Part shown: positions 22,239 through 32,865 of the stretch, in pieces
How the letters are laid out: each line of letters begins with the position of its first letter
How positions within the stretch are numbered: position 1 is the stretch's first letter
Assembly (NCBI GenBank): GCA_024811115.1
Contig: JAKOGH010001085.1
Coordinates: 152,558-216,557, forward strand
Direction: 5' to 3'
DNA from: Terana coerulea
Taxonomy: Eukaryota > Basidiomycota > Agaricomycetes > Polyporales > Phanerochaetaceae
Length of the DNA: 64,000 bases
Translations under genes and position numbers: made by a program
The notes under the pieces: model-generated
Told to the model about the DNA's origin: nothing
The model's input: the letters and a program-made list of their open reading frames with translations, nothing else
Databases searched by the model: none

Positions 22239-24659
22239 ATGAAGTATATTCTCCAGTTGCTGCTGTTCGCCTTGCCCGCGCTCCCTAGCGCGCTACCGTC
22301 CGCAAAGCATGTTCTCAAAGGTCAAGGAAACTATCCTCCCCCCTCGCGGATGGTCTCAGCAATCGGAGGCTCCGTCCGACGCGGTCATTAACTTGCGCAT
22401 CGCTCTTCCCCAGTCAAACTTCCCTCAGTTGGAGAAGCATCTCTACGAAGTCAGGTACGCTGATTCTAAGTATTCCGAATTGTTATGCAGCATGTTTACT
22501 GACGGTGTGGTATAGCGACCCGTCTCATGAACGTTACGGAGCGCATCTGTCACAAGATGAAGTCAATGAGTTGGTTGCCCCTCGCCCGGATAGTGTGGAT
22601 GCCGTCAAGACTTGGCTCGCCTCCCATGGTATTGGCGAAGAACATTGCTCTCGAATCGCCCGCGGGAGACTGGATCAAAGTTAAGGTCCCCGTCAGTCTT
22701 GCTGAGGAGATGTTGGGTGCTGTGAGTGCCGTTCTTGCGACCGTGGACATACGCAAAGCCTGACTTTCCTATTCTTCCGTAGAATTATCACATCTGGGAG
22801 CATTCGAGCGGCGATACACTTATTCGGACCACGTCCTACAGTCTCCCTAAGCATCTCCATGACCACATTGACTTGATCCAGCCGACGACGCTTTTCTCGA
22901 GATTCAAGGCCGCGAAGACGACCTTCCACTTTGATGAGGTCGATAAATCCCCTACTATCGCTACTAATGCACCTGCAATCCATGTCCCCACCGCCTCGAA
23001 TGGCCAAGTAGACGCCAGTTGCAACACCACGATCACCGTTCCTTGCCTGAACGAGCTCTACAACGCGGTTGGCTACACGCCTTTGGCTCACACCGGAAAC
23101 CAAATTGCCGTCACAGGTTATCTCGGACAATTTGCCAGGTTCGGAGACTTGCAGCTCTTCTTTGCCGACCAGGTTCCAGCGGCCGTCAACAGTACCGTCA
23201 AAGTCATCTCCATTAACGGCGGGCAGAACAATCAGTCGCTTGGAGCAGCGGGACCCGAAGCCAACCTTGGTATGCCGCCGAGATCGCTGGAGTAATAGCT
23301 GGATTGCGCTGACAGAAACTACAGATACCCAATTTGCTTTTGGAATAGCCAATCCTATTCCCGCGACGTTCTATACTACGGCAGGAAGCCCTCCTTTCAT
23401 CCCCAGCATCAATACACAGAGCAACGACAACGAGCCGTACCTGGATGTATGTACACTTCACCAATCTTGTCTTGCGTACCTGACTCGACTACTTGTAGTG
23501 GCTGGACTTTGTTCTGAGCCATCCGAACCCACCGCAAACCATCAGGTGGGTTGAAATGACTATCCTCGAACTCCGTATCTTCTGAGAAAGAATAGCACGA
23601 GTTATGCGGACGAGGAACAGACAGGGGAGTATATAACACTTCATTTATTGCCCCGGTGATACTAACGCGCCCTTGTACTTTCAGTCCCTGTGTCGTTTGC
23701 GCAGAGAGCCTGCCAAGGGTTCGCTCAGCTTGGTGCTCGTGGTGTCTCACTGACATTCAGCTCTGGCGATGGAGGCGTCGGCGACGGCAATCCAGACCCT
23801 GCCACTACTACATGTATATCCAACGACGGAAAGAACAAGACCATGTTCTTGCCGTTATTCCCTCCGTCTTGTCCGTTGTAAGTGTATTCGCGTCAACTAA
23901 GGTATTTCTGAGAGGGTTTGACGAAGCCTGCTGCAGCGTGACCTCCGTTGGGGGAACGATTTTCGTCCCAGAGACTGCCGTATCTTTCAGTGGAGGAGGG
24001 TTCAGCAACGTTGTGAGTATTTCTGCCTTAATTGCACTTACCATCCCACTGAACGTATAATCTAGTTCTCGCGTCCAGACTACCAGTCTGCCGCAGTTCC
24101 TGCATTCTTGAATAAGCTGCCTGCCGGCACTTACGCAGGCTTATTCAATCGGTAAGTCTCAGTTGTCCGGCCATCCATTCAATTCATTGACCAGCACGCC
24201 CGCCGTAGGAACGGGCGAGTACGTACCGAATCTCTTGTTACCGTGGAGCGCCATCGCTAAGTGCAATATTGCAGGGCATCCCCGACGTGTCCGCTCAGGC
24301 AGATAATTTCCGCTTCTTCATCGACGGCACTGCCGCATTCATTGGTGGGACTTCCGCCGCCGCCCCAACATTCGCAGGCTTTGTCTCGTTGCTGAACGAT
24401 GCGCGCCTTCGGGCTGGCAAGCCACCGCTCGGCTTCCTCAACCCGCTCATCTACAGCTTGAAAGGCAAGGGGTTCAATGATATCACAACAGGAAGTAATC
24501 CGGGCTGCGGCACTCCTGGATTCAACGTGAGTTGATCTGATGATTTCCTGTCAAGTCCTGCTAATCCGCAACTCATAGGCTACTGTCGGATGGGATCCAA
24601 TCACTGGAAATGGCACACCGAACTTCCGCGAGCTGAAGAATGCAGTGCTGTCCTTCTGA
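22239..24659 (+). CDS. Sedolisin 3 (S53 tripeptidyl peptidase, TPP1-like), two frame breaks
   Basis: Third paralogue. The signal peptide is [20 protein letters not shown]. Two single-base insertions disturb the propeptide. An extra G at 22320-22321 separates SAKHVLK from [11 protein letters not shown]. An extra base near 22653 separates [12 protein letters not shown] from [12 protein letters not shown]. From 22780 onward the frame is clean: [24 protein letters not shown] (catalytic Glu/Asp), FSSGDGGVG (Asp), GGTSAAAP (Ser) and GWDPITG, ending NAVLSF. It is closer to copy 2 than to copy 1 in the linker ([15 protein letters not shown]), implying that copies 2 and 3 arose from the later duplication. 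The stop lies only 137 bases from the convergent Tls1-like gene. Confidence 0.87.
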
Positions 24660-24796
24660 ACTGACTCTGCAGTACAGTCACCGTAATTCTGCGCGACCTG
24701 TCAAAGGTGCCCGAGTGGTATGAATATGTATCATGAACTTGTCAGGAATAACGTGCGGATATATGGTACAATGAAAAAGTGAAACGGACATGCAGG

Positions 24797-25944
24797 TCAT
24801 TTCCGCATGCGCTTCTTGAAGCGCTCCATAACCTGGCACAGGTAAGACGCAGAAGCAAGACATAGATGAGCTGCTACTCACCATTTCGTCTGTGGCCATC
24901 TGCGGCCTTTCATGGCGTTGTCGAGGCTCGCGGTCTTCTGGATGAAGACCCATGGCCTCAAGTTTAGCATCACGCAATATGTCCGCGTCGGATTTTGTCT
25001 TCAAATTGGGTCGATAGACTATTCCATAATGAGCACTAGGAGAGACCACGTAAAGAACATTCGCTTACATCTTGTGGCAGCCAGATGTTCCTCATCCTGG
25101 GCTGCTCTCTTGCGATCTTGACGACCTTCGGCTACAATTCGCTTCGCTTTCTCGGTCTCCTCGATGTTCTTCAACCGAGCACTGCAAGGTGAAATCAGCA
25201 CTAGGTATTGGTGAATGATCAGGCGACGTACTCCATGCCAAGGTCGACCTCCGGTATAGCCGTCAGCATCGCCATGCTATTCGTCACATTGCCTTCCTGT
25301 TCGTTATCCTTCATGGCTTTCCTTCGGAATATCTCGGCCAAAGGATCACTGGGACCCTGGTCCTGCTTGTCGTCCTCCGTAATCCCGCGCTTCTTCTTCA
25401 TGTTCTCTTCTATGTATGCCATCCTAGGAGCCTGTGAGCATCAATGCATACTATCCAGCGGCGACATGCGCGCACATGTGTTTGTCGACATCCAGGACGT
25501 TCGTCTGCCCGGTAAAGTTGTTGGCTCTGACCACCCGTCGAGCCTTGGCATCCCTGTCTTCTTCATCTCTGCAGCAAGTCAGTTGGTTTCTGATGGACGG
25601 GACGGAAGCTGCAATACACACTCCTCGTCATGCTGGTTGCACCTGGTCTCAGCCCGCCAGCTTCACCCTCGACCTCGGGATCCTTCTTCTTTTTCTTCTT
25701 AATCTCTCCTTTGCTCAGTTTTGCAACATCAATGCCCTGCCGCGCACGCCTGAGCTTGCGCAGCTCGATGAGGTCTGCGAGACTAAGATATGAATATTCC
25801 TAACTTCAATGCCGGTTGGATGGCAGAGACCTACTCTAATTTCTCATCACCCTCCTCCAGCTCTCCTTCAAGTACCGGAGACTCTTCAGGTTCCGGCGAG
25901 ACTTGTCGTTGACGAGGCTGGGGACGAGTGCGTTTCTTGATCAT
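24797..25944 (-). CDS. tls1: Tls1/C9orf78 (Hep59) family splicing factor
   Basis: The start at 25944 (MIKKRTRPQPRQRQ) opens an acidic N terminus. Conserved family segments follow in order: DLIELRKLRRARQGIDVAKL, a Lys-rich stretch, RVVRANNFTGQTNVLDVD, MAYIEENMKKKRG, IPEVDLGMEY, ARLKNIEETEKAKR, and a basic end ERFKKRMRK. About seven exons with introns of roughly 50-75 bases can be read without frame loss. In human (C9orf78) and fission yeast (Tls1) the family binds the Brr2 helicase of the spliceosome and affects splice-site choice. The predicted product is about 290 residues, near the family norm. It is convergent with sedolisin 3 and divergent from the first GNAT gene. Confidence 0.88.
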
Positions 25945-26443
25945 GGTAGTGGTGTTGAGAAGACAGTGAGTAGTTGGCGAGTACCGATTCTTACTGATGG
26001 TAAGCAGACTTGCTTTCCCACGAATACAACGCTCAAACGCAGTCTGTGACTGGTCTCTTGACCTTCCTCTTGCGCTTGACCAAGCTTGACTTTACCCATC
26101 TCTATGTCGGGCCCACTTGTCAAAACCACTCTCGCGCAGCGTCCGAGCCAAGGTCGCCCTGCTGCTACTGCGGTCTGTGTAGTCGGGTAGATGCAGCATG
26201 TATACTGCGGGCTTCTTGCGCAACAATCGCGTCCCTGATCTACAAACTGCGCATACTCAGCTTGACCTGGTGCTACAGCTATCATGAGTCAGTCTGCTTG
26301 GTTGGGATCAGAAAACATTGGGCCCTCTCCAAGTCTAGGAACCCGCAAGTCTCAGTGACGCCTTACGGTGCCTGCTGCGTTGGATGATCGAGGTCACATA
26401 TAACTTGGCAGAAACCAGGAAGCCCAGAAACGTTCAACTCAGG
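25945..26443. promoter_or_regulatory. Divergent promoter region (tls1 / GNAT array)
   Basis: About 500 bases between divergent start codons. A 113-codon antisense-like frame (25941-26285) has no domain. Confidence 0.35.
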
Positions 26444-27545
26444 ATGTCCGCTCCTCCTCCACAGGACAACCAAGGCGATGCCACAGAGCAGCCAGCTCCC
26501 TCTTCTCCACGAGGACTGTCAACAAGAGTAGCCATCACTCCCCACTTAATGCGATATGGTAGGCAAACACTCCTTGCTCGCGAGATTGTCCCTCGTGGCT
26601 GATGTCTCCATAGTGGATGTTCCTACGGCAGCACATGCCATGGAAGAAGCGTTCAAAGACAACCTTTTCCATCGCTACTTGCGGGACACCCCTGTATGTT
26701 ATGGAGAATCTGTTTCTAGGGTAAACGAAGGGATGTATACTCACATGCGACTGGCCTTAGGACAATGACTCAGACTGGCGGTACGCTCAAGGAGAGCGCG
26801 CCCAGGCTCTGGTTATATGGAGCCATTTCACCAGCATGAGCCTTGCTTGGACTGTGGATGGCGGCCAAGCAGTTATTGGATAGTACGATCGGCTACCTCC
26901 GTGCTCTTGACTAAGGAACCTGACATATCGATGTAGCTCGCCACCTAAGAACACATTGACTTGGAAAGATAAAGCCCTGATATACGCGTTTGGTGGAATA
27001 GCATCTCTCCAAGGTGCATTCACTTTATCCAAGGAGCAGAAGAATGTAAGACATACACAAGGCTCGCCTTTCCGTACTAATCGTCGCACAATTTCTATGC
27101 AGAGACGGCAAGTGCTGAGAGAGAAGGATGGAAAGGCTGTGCGGGAGGCTTTAGGGGACCGGAAGGACAGCATGATATACTTGAACGTACTCGCGACTGC
27201 ACCAGCTAAGCAGGGTCGTGGATATGGTTCGGCTTTGGTCAAAGTGGTCACTGACATCGTGAGCGGTTCCTCGTACGTGCATTGTTTCTGCGTCTGACAA
27301 TACTACAGGCGGATGAGAAAGGTCTCGCGACCTTCTTGAACTCGAGCGAGCCGGAGAACACCAGATTCTACAATTCTCTCGGCTTTGTCGAGGTAGCACA
27401 ATTCGTTCTCGGCGACGATGATCCCACCTGGCAAGGGCCTTCGATAACCATTCTACTGGTACGTGCTCAGCGTTTCGTGCCATTTCTATACTGAAGTCTG
27501 GAACAGATGGTGAGAGAGCCGGCTGCTGGATCTGCTATGTCGTAG
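26444..27545 (+). CDS. GNAT-fold N-acetyltransferase, array copy 1
   Basis: First of five tandem paralogues with a shared exon pattern. The start MSAPPPQDNQGDA is preferred over in-frame 26384, which lies in leader-like sequence. Exons give LMRYVDVPTAAHAMEEAF, then YLRDTP, SLAWTVDGGQAVIG, a hydrophobic helix (ALIYAFGGIASLQGAF), and the GNAT core. The core holds motif A KQGRGYGSALVKVV, the acetyl-CoA pyrophosphate loop of form Q/R-x-x-G-x-G/A, and the C-terminal NTRFYNSLGFVEVAQ typical of motif B. It ends MVREPAAGSAMS. The frame is intact through all exons, giving about 240-250 residues. The substrate is unknown. Relatives are generally annotated only as acyl-CoA N-acyltransferases. Confidence 0.85.
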
Positions 27546-27918
27546 TTCCAATTGTCTCTGGAGCTTTCGTAGCTCCAGATCTCCACGAATGCAATGAGAA
27601 ATCGAAGAATATTCTTTCCGACGCATTATGCCTTGGGCGCAGTTCCTAGAATCATGTTCACCGCGCGCAGTGGCTGCGGTTCTGAGCACCTCATTCGTGC
27701 ATATCCCGCTCATATGAGTCTGTGTCTCATTGTTTCACTGCGTATGGATGATGCTCGTTTACAACATTCTAGCCTGTCCTTCTGGACCACATCGCATGGT
27801 GATTGCTGCGTTGAGCGTCTCCCGCGCGTAGACGTATAACATTCTCCTCTGAGGCAGAACTGTGAGGATTTTTCCTGTGGTCGCGAATCAGATAACGACA
27901 CGATCTGCCCAAAACATC
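27546..27918. other. Spacer between GNAT copies 1 and 2
   Basis: 373 bases, no supported gene; expected to hold the terminator of copy 1 and the promoter of copy 2. Confidence 0.35.
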
Positions 27919-28967
27919 ATGGCTTCTCCACCTGGCGAGGGAAAGCAAGTGGTTTGGAAGCGAGCTCAAGCCCGCCTTATGCGGTACGGTATGTATCCTC
28001 CCTGCACTACATGAAGTAGCAAGAAAGTCTAATATACGAACTAACAGGAGATATACCCACTGTTGTCGCAGCAAGCAGCGAAGGTTTCAAGGTCGACCCG
28101 TTTCGTGCGTACTTACGTGGCACCGCAGTGAGTCCCTCCTCTCAACACGAACCTCGTCGTTGCGGAGCAAGTTTATCGCGCGACAGGACTCTCTTGGAAA
28201 AGACATATACGACGCAGCCCGACGTGAGGTTTCTCCCGCCTCCTGGAAATACTTCATGGCCATTGGTCGTGCATGGACGGTAGAAGGTGGCCTGGCTGGT
28301 GTTGCATGGTGAGTGATTTTGGCATATCGTGTCCCGTAAGCTTGAACACAATTGCGTTTATGTCAGCATACCGCCTGAAGAAATCATGAGTAACGCTACC
28401 AAAGGACTGTTCTTGATGATGGACCATATCGTGTTCTGGTCAAGCTAGCATGTTTTGAGTGAAGAGCAGAGTCAGGTATGTCGCGGTTGGCTTCGACTTT
28501 TCTCGTCATGGATTGGCCACTTGAGTAGCGGCTCGACGAAGCTAAAATCAAATAAAGGGTTGCTGTGGAACGGGCTCTCGGAGACCGTGTCGACAAGGTC
28601 TTGAAAATGTCGGAGCTCCTGTCATCGCCCGTTCGCCAAGGACGAGGCTACGGCTCCACTTTGGTGAACATCATTTGCAGAACCGTCAGTGGTACTCAGA
28701 CCGGTCCATTCATTCGACTTATACTTACGTTCTTTCGATAGGCAGACGCTCAGAATCGCGCGACATACCTCTTGTCCAGCAATGACAAGAACACGAAGTT
28801 CTACAACTCCTTCGGTTTTGTTGAGAAAGGACAAATCATTCTTGGCGATGACAACCCGACGTGGCAGCAGCCATCTAGTACGTGGTCGTTGCATCAGTCC
28901 CGTCCAATTGTACCAGCATGGAGTGCAGATGATCAGAGGGCCGTTGGCGACACGCAAAACCCAATGA
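27919..28967 (+). pseudogene. GNAT-fold acetyltransferase, array copy 2, degenerate
   Basis: It has the same exon layout as its neighbours: MASPPGEGKQVVWKRAQARLMR, then DIPTVVAAS, AIGRAWTVEGGLAG, motif A RQGRGYGSTLVN, and NTKFYNSFGFVEKGQ. Two nonsense codons lie in otherwise aligned exons: TAG at 28446-28448, just before HVLSEEQS, and TAA at 28553-28555, in the helix before RVAVERALGDR. The segment encoding the last core strand (VVLLL in the other copies) is missing before the final exon, which reads MIRGPLATRKTQ. Substitutions rather than a single indel disable it, so this looks like a genuine pseudogene. Confidence 0.75.
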
Positions 28968-29445
28968 GTTGAAGATAGTCAAAGTATTGCTGACAGTATA
29001 TCTCTCGGTGCGCACTAGTAGCATCTTGCTTCGCCGCGTCACTAATTTCTTGCGCAGATGGTGCAACCTGTCTGCAGGATTGGCTGACACATCGGTTTGA
29101 TCTTTGCTCGCAGTCTTCGGCGCATGTACGATATGCTAGAGAAACCCCGTCCAACTGAGATCGCAACGCCGTTTCGGTGCGTTTGCCAGAATCGATAGTC
29201 AACGTGGACAGCCGCAGCTTGGCCTACCTTGCGCCGGCGCGTAGTGTTATGCGCAGAAATTCTTGTCTAGCTGCGCATCGAGTGGTCGAGGAGTCGGCAC
29301 TCGCTAAGACACGATGTTCAGAGGCACTACGATCATTCGCCGATCGATACAATCGGCGTTTGCAGTGGTCCAGCCGTACATAAGGCCTTACGCTCTGAGC
29401 AGGAGTAACCGACCTTGCACATCTTTGTACAGCGCGCTGCACACT
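28968..29445. other. Spacer between GNAT copies 2 and 3
   Basis: About 480 bases without a supported gene; it likely contains the promoter of copy 3. Confidence 0.35.
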
Positions 29446-30552
29446 ATGGTTGACCCCACAAACGCCGTTGAACACAATGAAGCGGATGGCCTCCCTGCGC
29501 GGACTATCACGCTCCCTACACCTGACGAGTCGAAGGTAATAACTGGCTTTTCAGTACGCCCCGCGCCTCATGCGCCCTGGTAAGCCAAGGCTTTTTTACA
29601 CTGTTGCAAAAGATCTAACTCAACGGGGACCAGAGGACATACCGAACGCTATAGTAACACAGCACGAGGCGGCCGAGAACGATCCGTTCCGCGCGTACAT
29701 GCGCGATGCACCCGTGTGTATTTTCAGATCCGCGCTGCGTGTCATGTTTGCTAAGCCTACTCTTTGCAGGACTCTGCAGGCAGAGAGGCGTTTGATGCAA
29801 GTCGCTGGGAAGTATTCCGCCTCGTGTGGAACGCCTTCATGACCATCGGTACCGCTTGGACGGTCGAAGATGGCTTTGCTGATGTTGCATAGTAAGTCCC
29901 ACCTTAGAGCTGGATTGCGCCTGGAACTGACTACATTCGTTAAGTACGCCAGCCAAGGAGACCATGTCTATTGCGGCTAAGGCTTTTATAGTGGTAACCG
30001 AGCGCATGATTTCCTTGGTGGGCCAGGGCATCTTGGGTGATGAGCAGAACAAGGTATGTATTTCTGAGTGCAGCTCCCGCCTCGCACGTCTAACAGTTTC
30101 AACAGAGGCGTCAGGAGTTCCTTGATAAAAGGAACATAATCGTTACACAAGCACTTGGAGACCGTGTCAACAAAGTTCTAAAGCTCAGCGAGCTGATGAC
30201 AGCTCCTTCCCGTCAGGGGCGTGGCTACGGGTCTGCCTTGGTAAACGCTGTCTCCCGAGTTGTAAGTCACGTTTGCCTTACCTGCACGATATTTTGAGAC
30301 TTTCGCCAGGCGGATGCCCAAGGGCGTGCGTGCTACCTCATATCTAGCAACCCCAAGAACACAAAGTTCTACAACTCTCTCGGCTATGTCGAGAAAGCCA
30401 AGGTTATAGTCGGCGATGATAACCCAACCTGGCAGGCCCCGCCCGTAGTCCTGCTCCTGGTACGTGGCGATGAAGTTTTTCTCCGTCTATTCCGTACTCA
30501 GGAAGACCTCGTTTCTCAGATGATCAGAGAGCCTTTTACAACATCGACTTAG
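29446..30552 (+). CDS. GNAT-fold acetyltransferase, array copy 3, N-terminal frame uncertain
   Basis: Exons downstream of 29630 are clean: DIPNAIVTQHEAAENDPFRA, TIGTAWTVEDGFAD, SIAAKAFIVVTERM, motif A RQGRGYGSALVNAV, NTKFYNSLGYVEKAK and the final MIREPFTTST. The first exon beginning MVDPTNAVEHNEADG is one base out of frame with the expected splice into DIPN. The frame needed is the one reading APRLMRP just before the GTAAGC donor at about 29580. This implies a 1-base insertion in 29460-29550, or a shorter start at the Met of LMRP. The first exon is longer than in the other copies. Function as for copy 1. Confidence 0.75.
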
Positions 30553-30609
30553 CTGGCGTTCGATTGACAGCGTCTGAATCATACATACGTGAATTTGCAG
30601 ATGTCAGTA

Positions 30610-30989
30610 CAGCAGATTGCATATCGTTAGCCGCATCCAAAAATCCGCCCCCAGAGGGATGTGGAGCCAGCCGCGCTTACCGCCTCACGAAGCCACCAAG
30701 CGCCAGGCCAGCGTCCCGCGGCAGCAGGTCTACTCACGAGCAATAGCCCTTGGACGCACTCGGGTCGCTTTCATAAGTTCATCTGAGTAGGTGCACTGGT
30801 CTAGAAATCTTATCCATGCCGTTTGCAGTAATTTCTTGTCAATGCCGGCGTGCGTAAGTGCTGGCAAGGCCCGGCAGGCCGCTTCGCCCCAGGACGCCCG
30901 AGAGGCGCTTGTGCTGTCCAGGTGGAGCAAGCGCCACAGCGGGCAGGGCGGGGATTTTTTGGGTACGGCTAACGATATGCAATCTGCTG
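30610..30989. mobile_element. MITE-like element, Tc1/mariner-pogo type, 380 bp
   Basis: Both ends begin CAGCAGATTGCATATCGTTA when read inward. The match continues through GCCG and, with a few differences, through CCAAAAA(A)TCC, about 40 bases in all. The element is flanked by TA on both sides (30608-30609 and 30990-30991), fitting TA target duplication by Tc1/mariner/pogo transposases. The GC-rich interior has no transposase frame, so it is non-autonomous. Confidence 0.8.
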
Positions 30990-31421
30990 TAATATACACG
31001 ATTATTGCGTCCTGAGAGTGGTGCGAACACCAAAGCCACCTCTACCTCGCAAACGACAGGCGCCTGCGGATTAAATGTGGCGCTTCACGAGAAATCAGAA
31101 CAATGGCTCACGCATGACCTGGAATCCAACAGGTTCCGTTGCGTACGCAGCGCGAAGTCTGCGAGCCTGCGGCGCAGTGGAATATTTTTCTGTAAGCTAC
31201 GCCGCATGCCTCAGCTCGGCGTTCAACTTGAAGTTTACTGCCAACATATAGGAACCCCCGCATGGTCACTCAGCGGCTTGGAATGTCGGCCATCACCAGT
31301 ATACTTCAATCCGGGCTCGACCCGCTGCGGACCTTCGCGCATCGATATGGTACGCTATCGGGAGCTGCGCCGCGGCACCGTGAGGTAGAACGATCCGAAT
31401 GGTAGCTTTGTCGTTGGGAGA

Positions 31422-31428
31422 TATAAAT
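31422..31428 (+). promoter_or_regulatory. TATA box of GNAT copy 4
   Basis: TATAAAT, 39 bases before the ATG at 31467. Copy 5 has the same motif at 32779-32785, so the duplicated unit carries its promoter. Confidence 0.5.
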
Positions 31429-31466
31429 CCCGCGCTCGAGCGAACCTTGCCCGGCAGTTACGACTT

Positions 31467-32525
31467 ATGTCTTCCAACGTGGCGGCATACGTGTCCCAGC
31501 AGGAGTCTTTTCAGCCCCAGCTTATGAAATATGGTATGTTTATACGTCAATCAGTATACAAGCTGAGTAGCGAGCTGAACAGTGATTTGCAGCGGATGTT
31601 CCTACGGGAGTCGAGATAGTCATCGAAGCATTCAAAGATGATCCATTCATTCGATATCTTAGGGACACTCTGGTACGTACTTAGGACTACTTCGTCTTCT
31701 TTTGCTCTTCTTTAACCGGAGCCTCGCTGCATGGTCAGGATTCGGCGGGCGATGAGGTGTGGAATAACAACACGAAAGAAACTTTTGTCAGTATATGGAC
31801 TGCCCACGTCACTCTCAGCCTGGCCTGGACAGTGGAGAACGGTCAAGCGATAGTTGCCTAGTATGTTTCAGACGAACCTAATCCTTCTTTCGTACGTTAA
31901 GGGTGTTTACAGCAGGCCACCTCAGGTCAAACAGAGTCTAGTAACTCGTGCGCTGATGCTAGTCACATCGAGAATCATAGGTTGGCGGATCCGTTATCAA
32001 TTGAGCAAAGAACAAAATAAGGCACGTTAATTCGACCTGCGCCTGATCGGTTGCTCACGCTGTCATGTAGAGAAGGCATGAATTTACCGACAAAATCCGC
32101 ATGGCAGAGAAGGAGGCCCTTGGAGATGGCGTGAACCAGGTCTTCACACTGAATGAATTAGTGACGGCACCCGCAAGGCAAGGCCGCGGGTACGGTTCGT
32201 CCCTTGTGAAGGTAGTCACCGATTTCGTACGTGCTATTTTTAAAAAATCTTTTTCTCGCTCAACGTTTTCTTCAGGCAGACGCTGAGGGACGCGCGACGA
32301 TGCTTGCCTCCAGTAACATTGCGAACACCCGCTTCTACAATTCTTTGGGCTTCGTCGAGAAAGCGAGGTTCAGCCTTGGTGATGATAATCCGACATGGCA
32401 TGAAGCGCCTGTAGTGATTAAACTGGTACGTTCGTCTGGTACACACCAACCGATCTCTACTAACGGTATGGCATGACTTGCAGATGGTCAGAGAGCCCAC
32501 CTCTGGAGTAGATGTGGGGATTTAG
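31467..32525 (+). CDS. GNAT-fold acetyltransferase, array copy 4
   Basis: Intact copy: MSSNVAAYVSQQESFQPQLM, then ADVPTGVEIVIEAFKDDPF, TLSLAWTVENGQAIVAY, RALMLVTSRIIGW, motif A RQGRGYGSSLVKVV, NTRFYNSLGFVEKAR, GDDNPTWHEAP and the end MVREPTSGVDVGI. The intron at 32022-32070 starts with GC (AAG|GCACGT) and ends TAG. No GT donor keeps the frame, so this is a candidate GC-AG intron. Closest to copy 5 (ADAEGRATMLASSNIANT is shared), so copies 4 and 5 are the most recent pair. About 235 residues. Confidence 0.85.
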
Positions 32526-32865
32526 CTGCGCTTCCTATTGCTACGTCGCTCGTGTCCAATGGGTGGCAGATCAGCCTGAGAATTCTGCTACACGTCCGAT
32601 TGGCACGTGCAATGAACTTGGGCGAAGTTGAATTGGTTGCGCTGTGTACAGCGTCGTTGATCAGCTTTTCGGACGGCTCTCGCCGCGGGTGTCCGCGCAT
32701 CAGCACCCACTCTCCATCAGAAGCTGGGCGTCATGAGGGAAGGATGACTCGACTCATATCGCACTGCGGTTGGATACGTATAAATCGCCGTCCGGTGCAC
32801 CAGTCTGAGACTCTGACTCTGAGCAGACTGATTCGTTTCTCCCAGGAATACATTTTACCAACGTG
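32526..32865. other. Spacer between GNAT copies 4 and 5
   Basis: 340 bases with a TATAAAT at 32779-32785, 81 bases before the ATG of copy 5; no gene seen. Confidence 0.4.

Larger units (their letters stand above)
30553..31466. other. Spacer between GNAT copies 3 and 4, with an inverted-repeat insertion
   Basis: The longest spacer in the array. Most of the first half is the 380 bp element at 30610-30989. The rest has no supported gene. A TATA box lies at 31422-31428. Confidence 0.45.

Noticed and set aside
21160..26200. Weak similarity between 21160-21310 and 26060-26200
   Set aside because: Only short words match, in the same order. It is too weak by eye to call a repeat.
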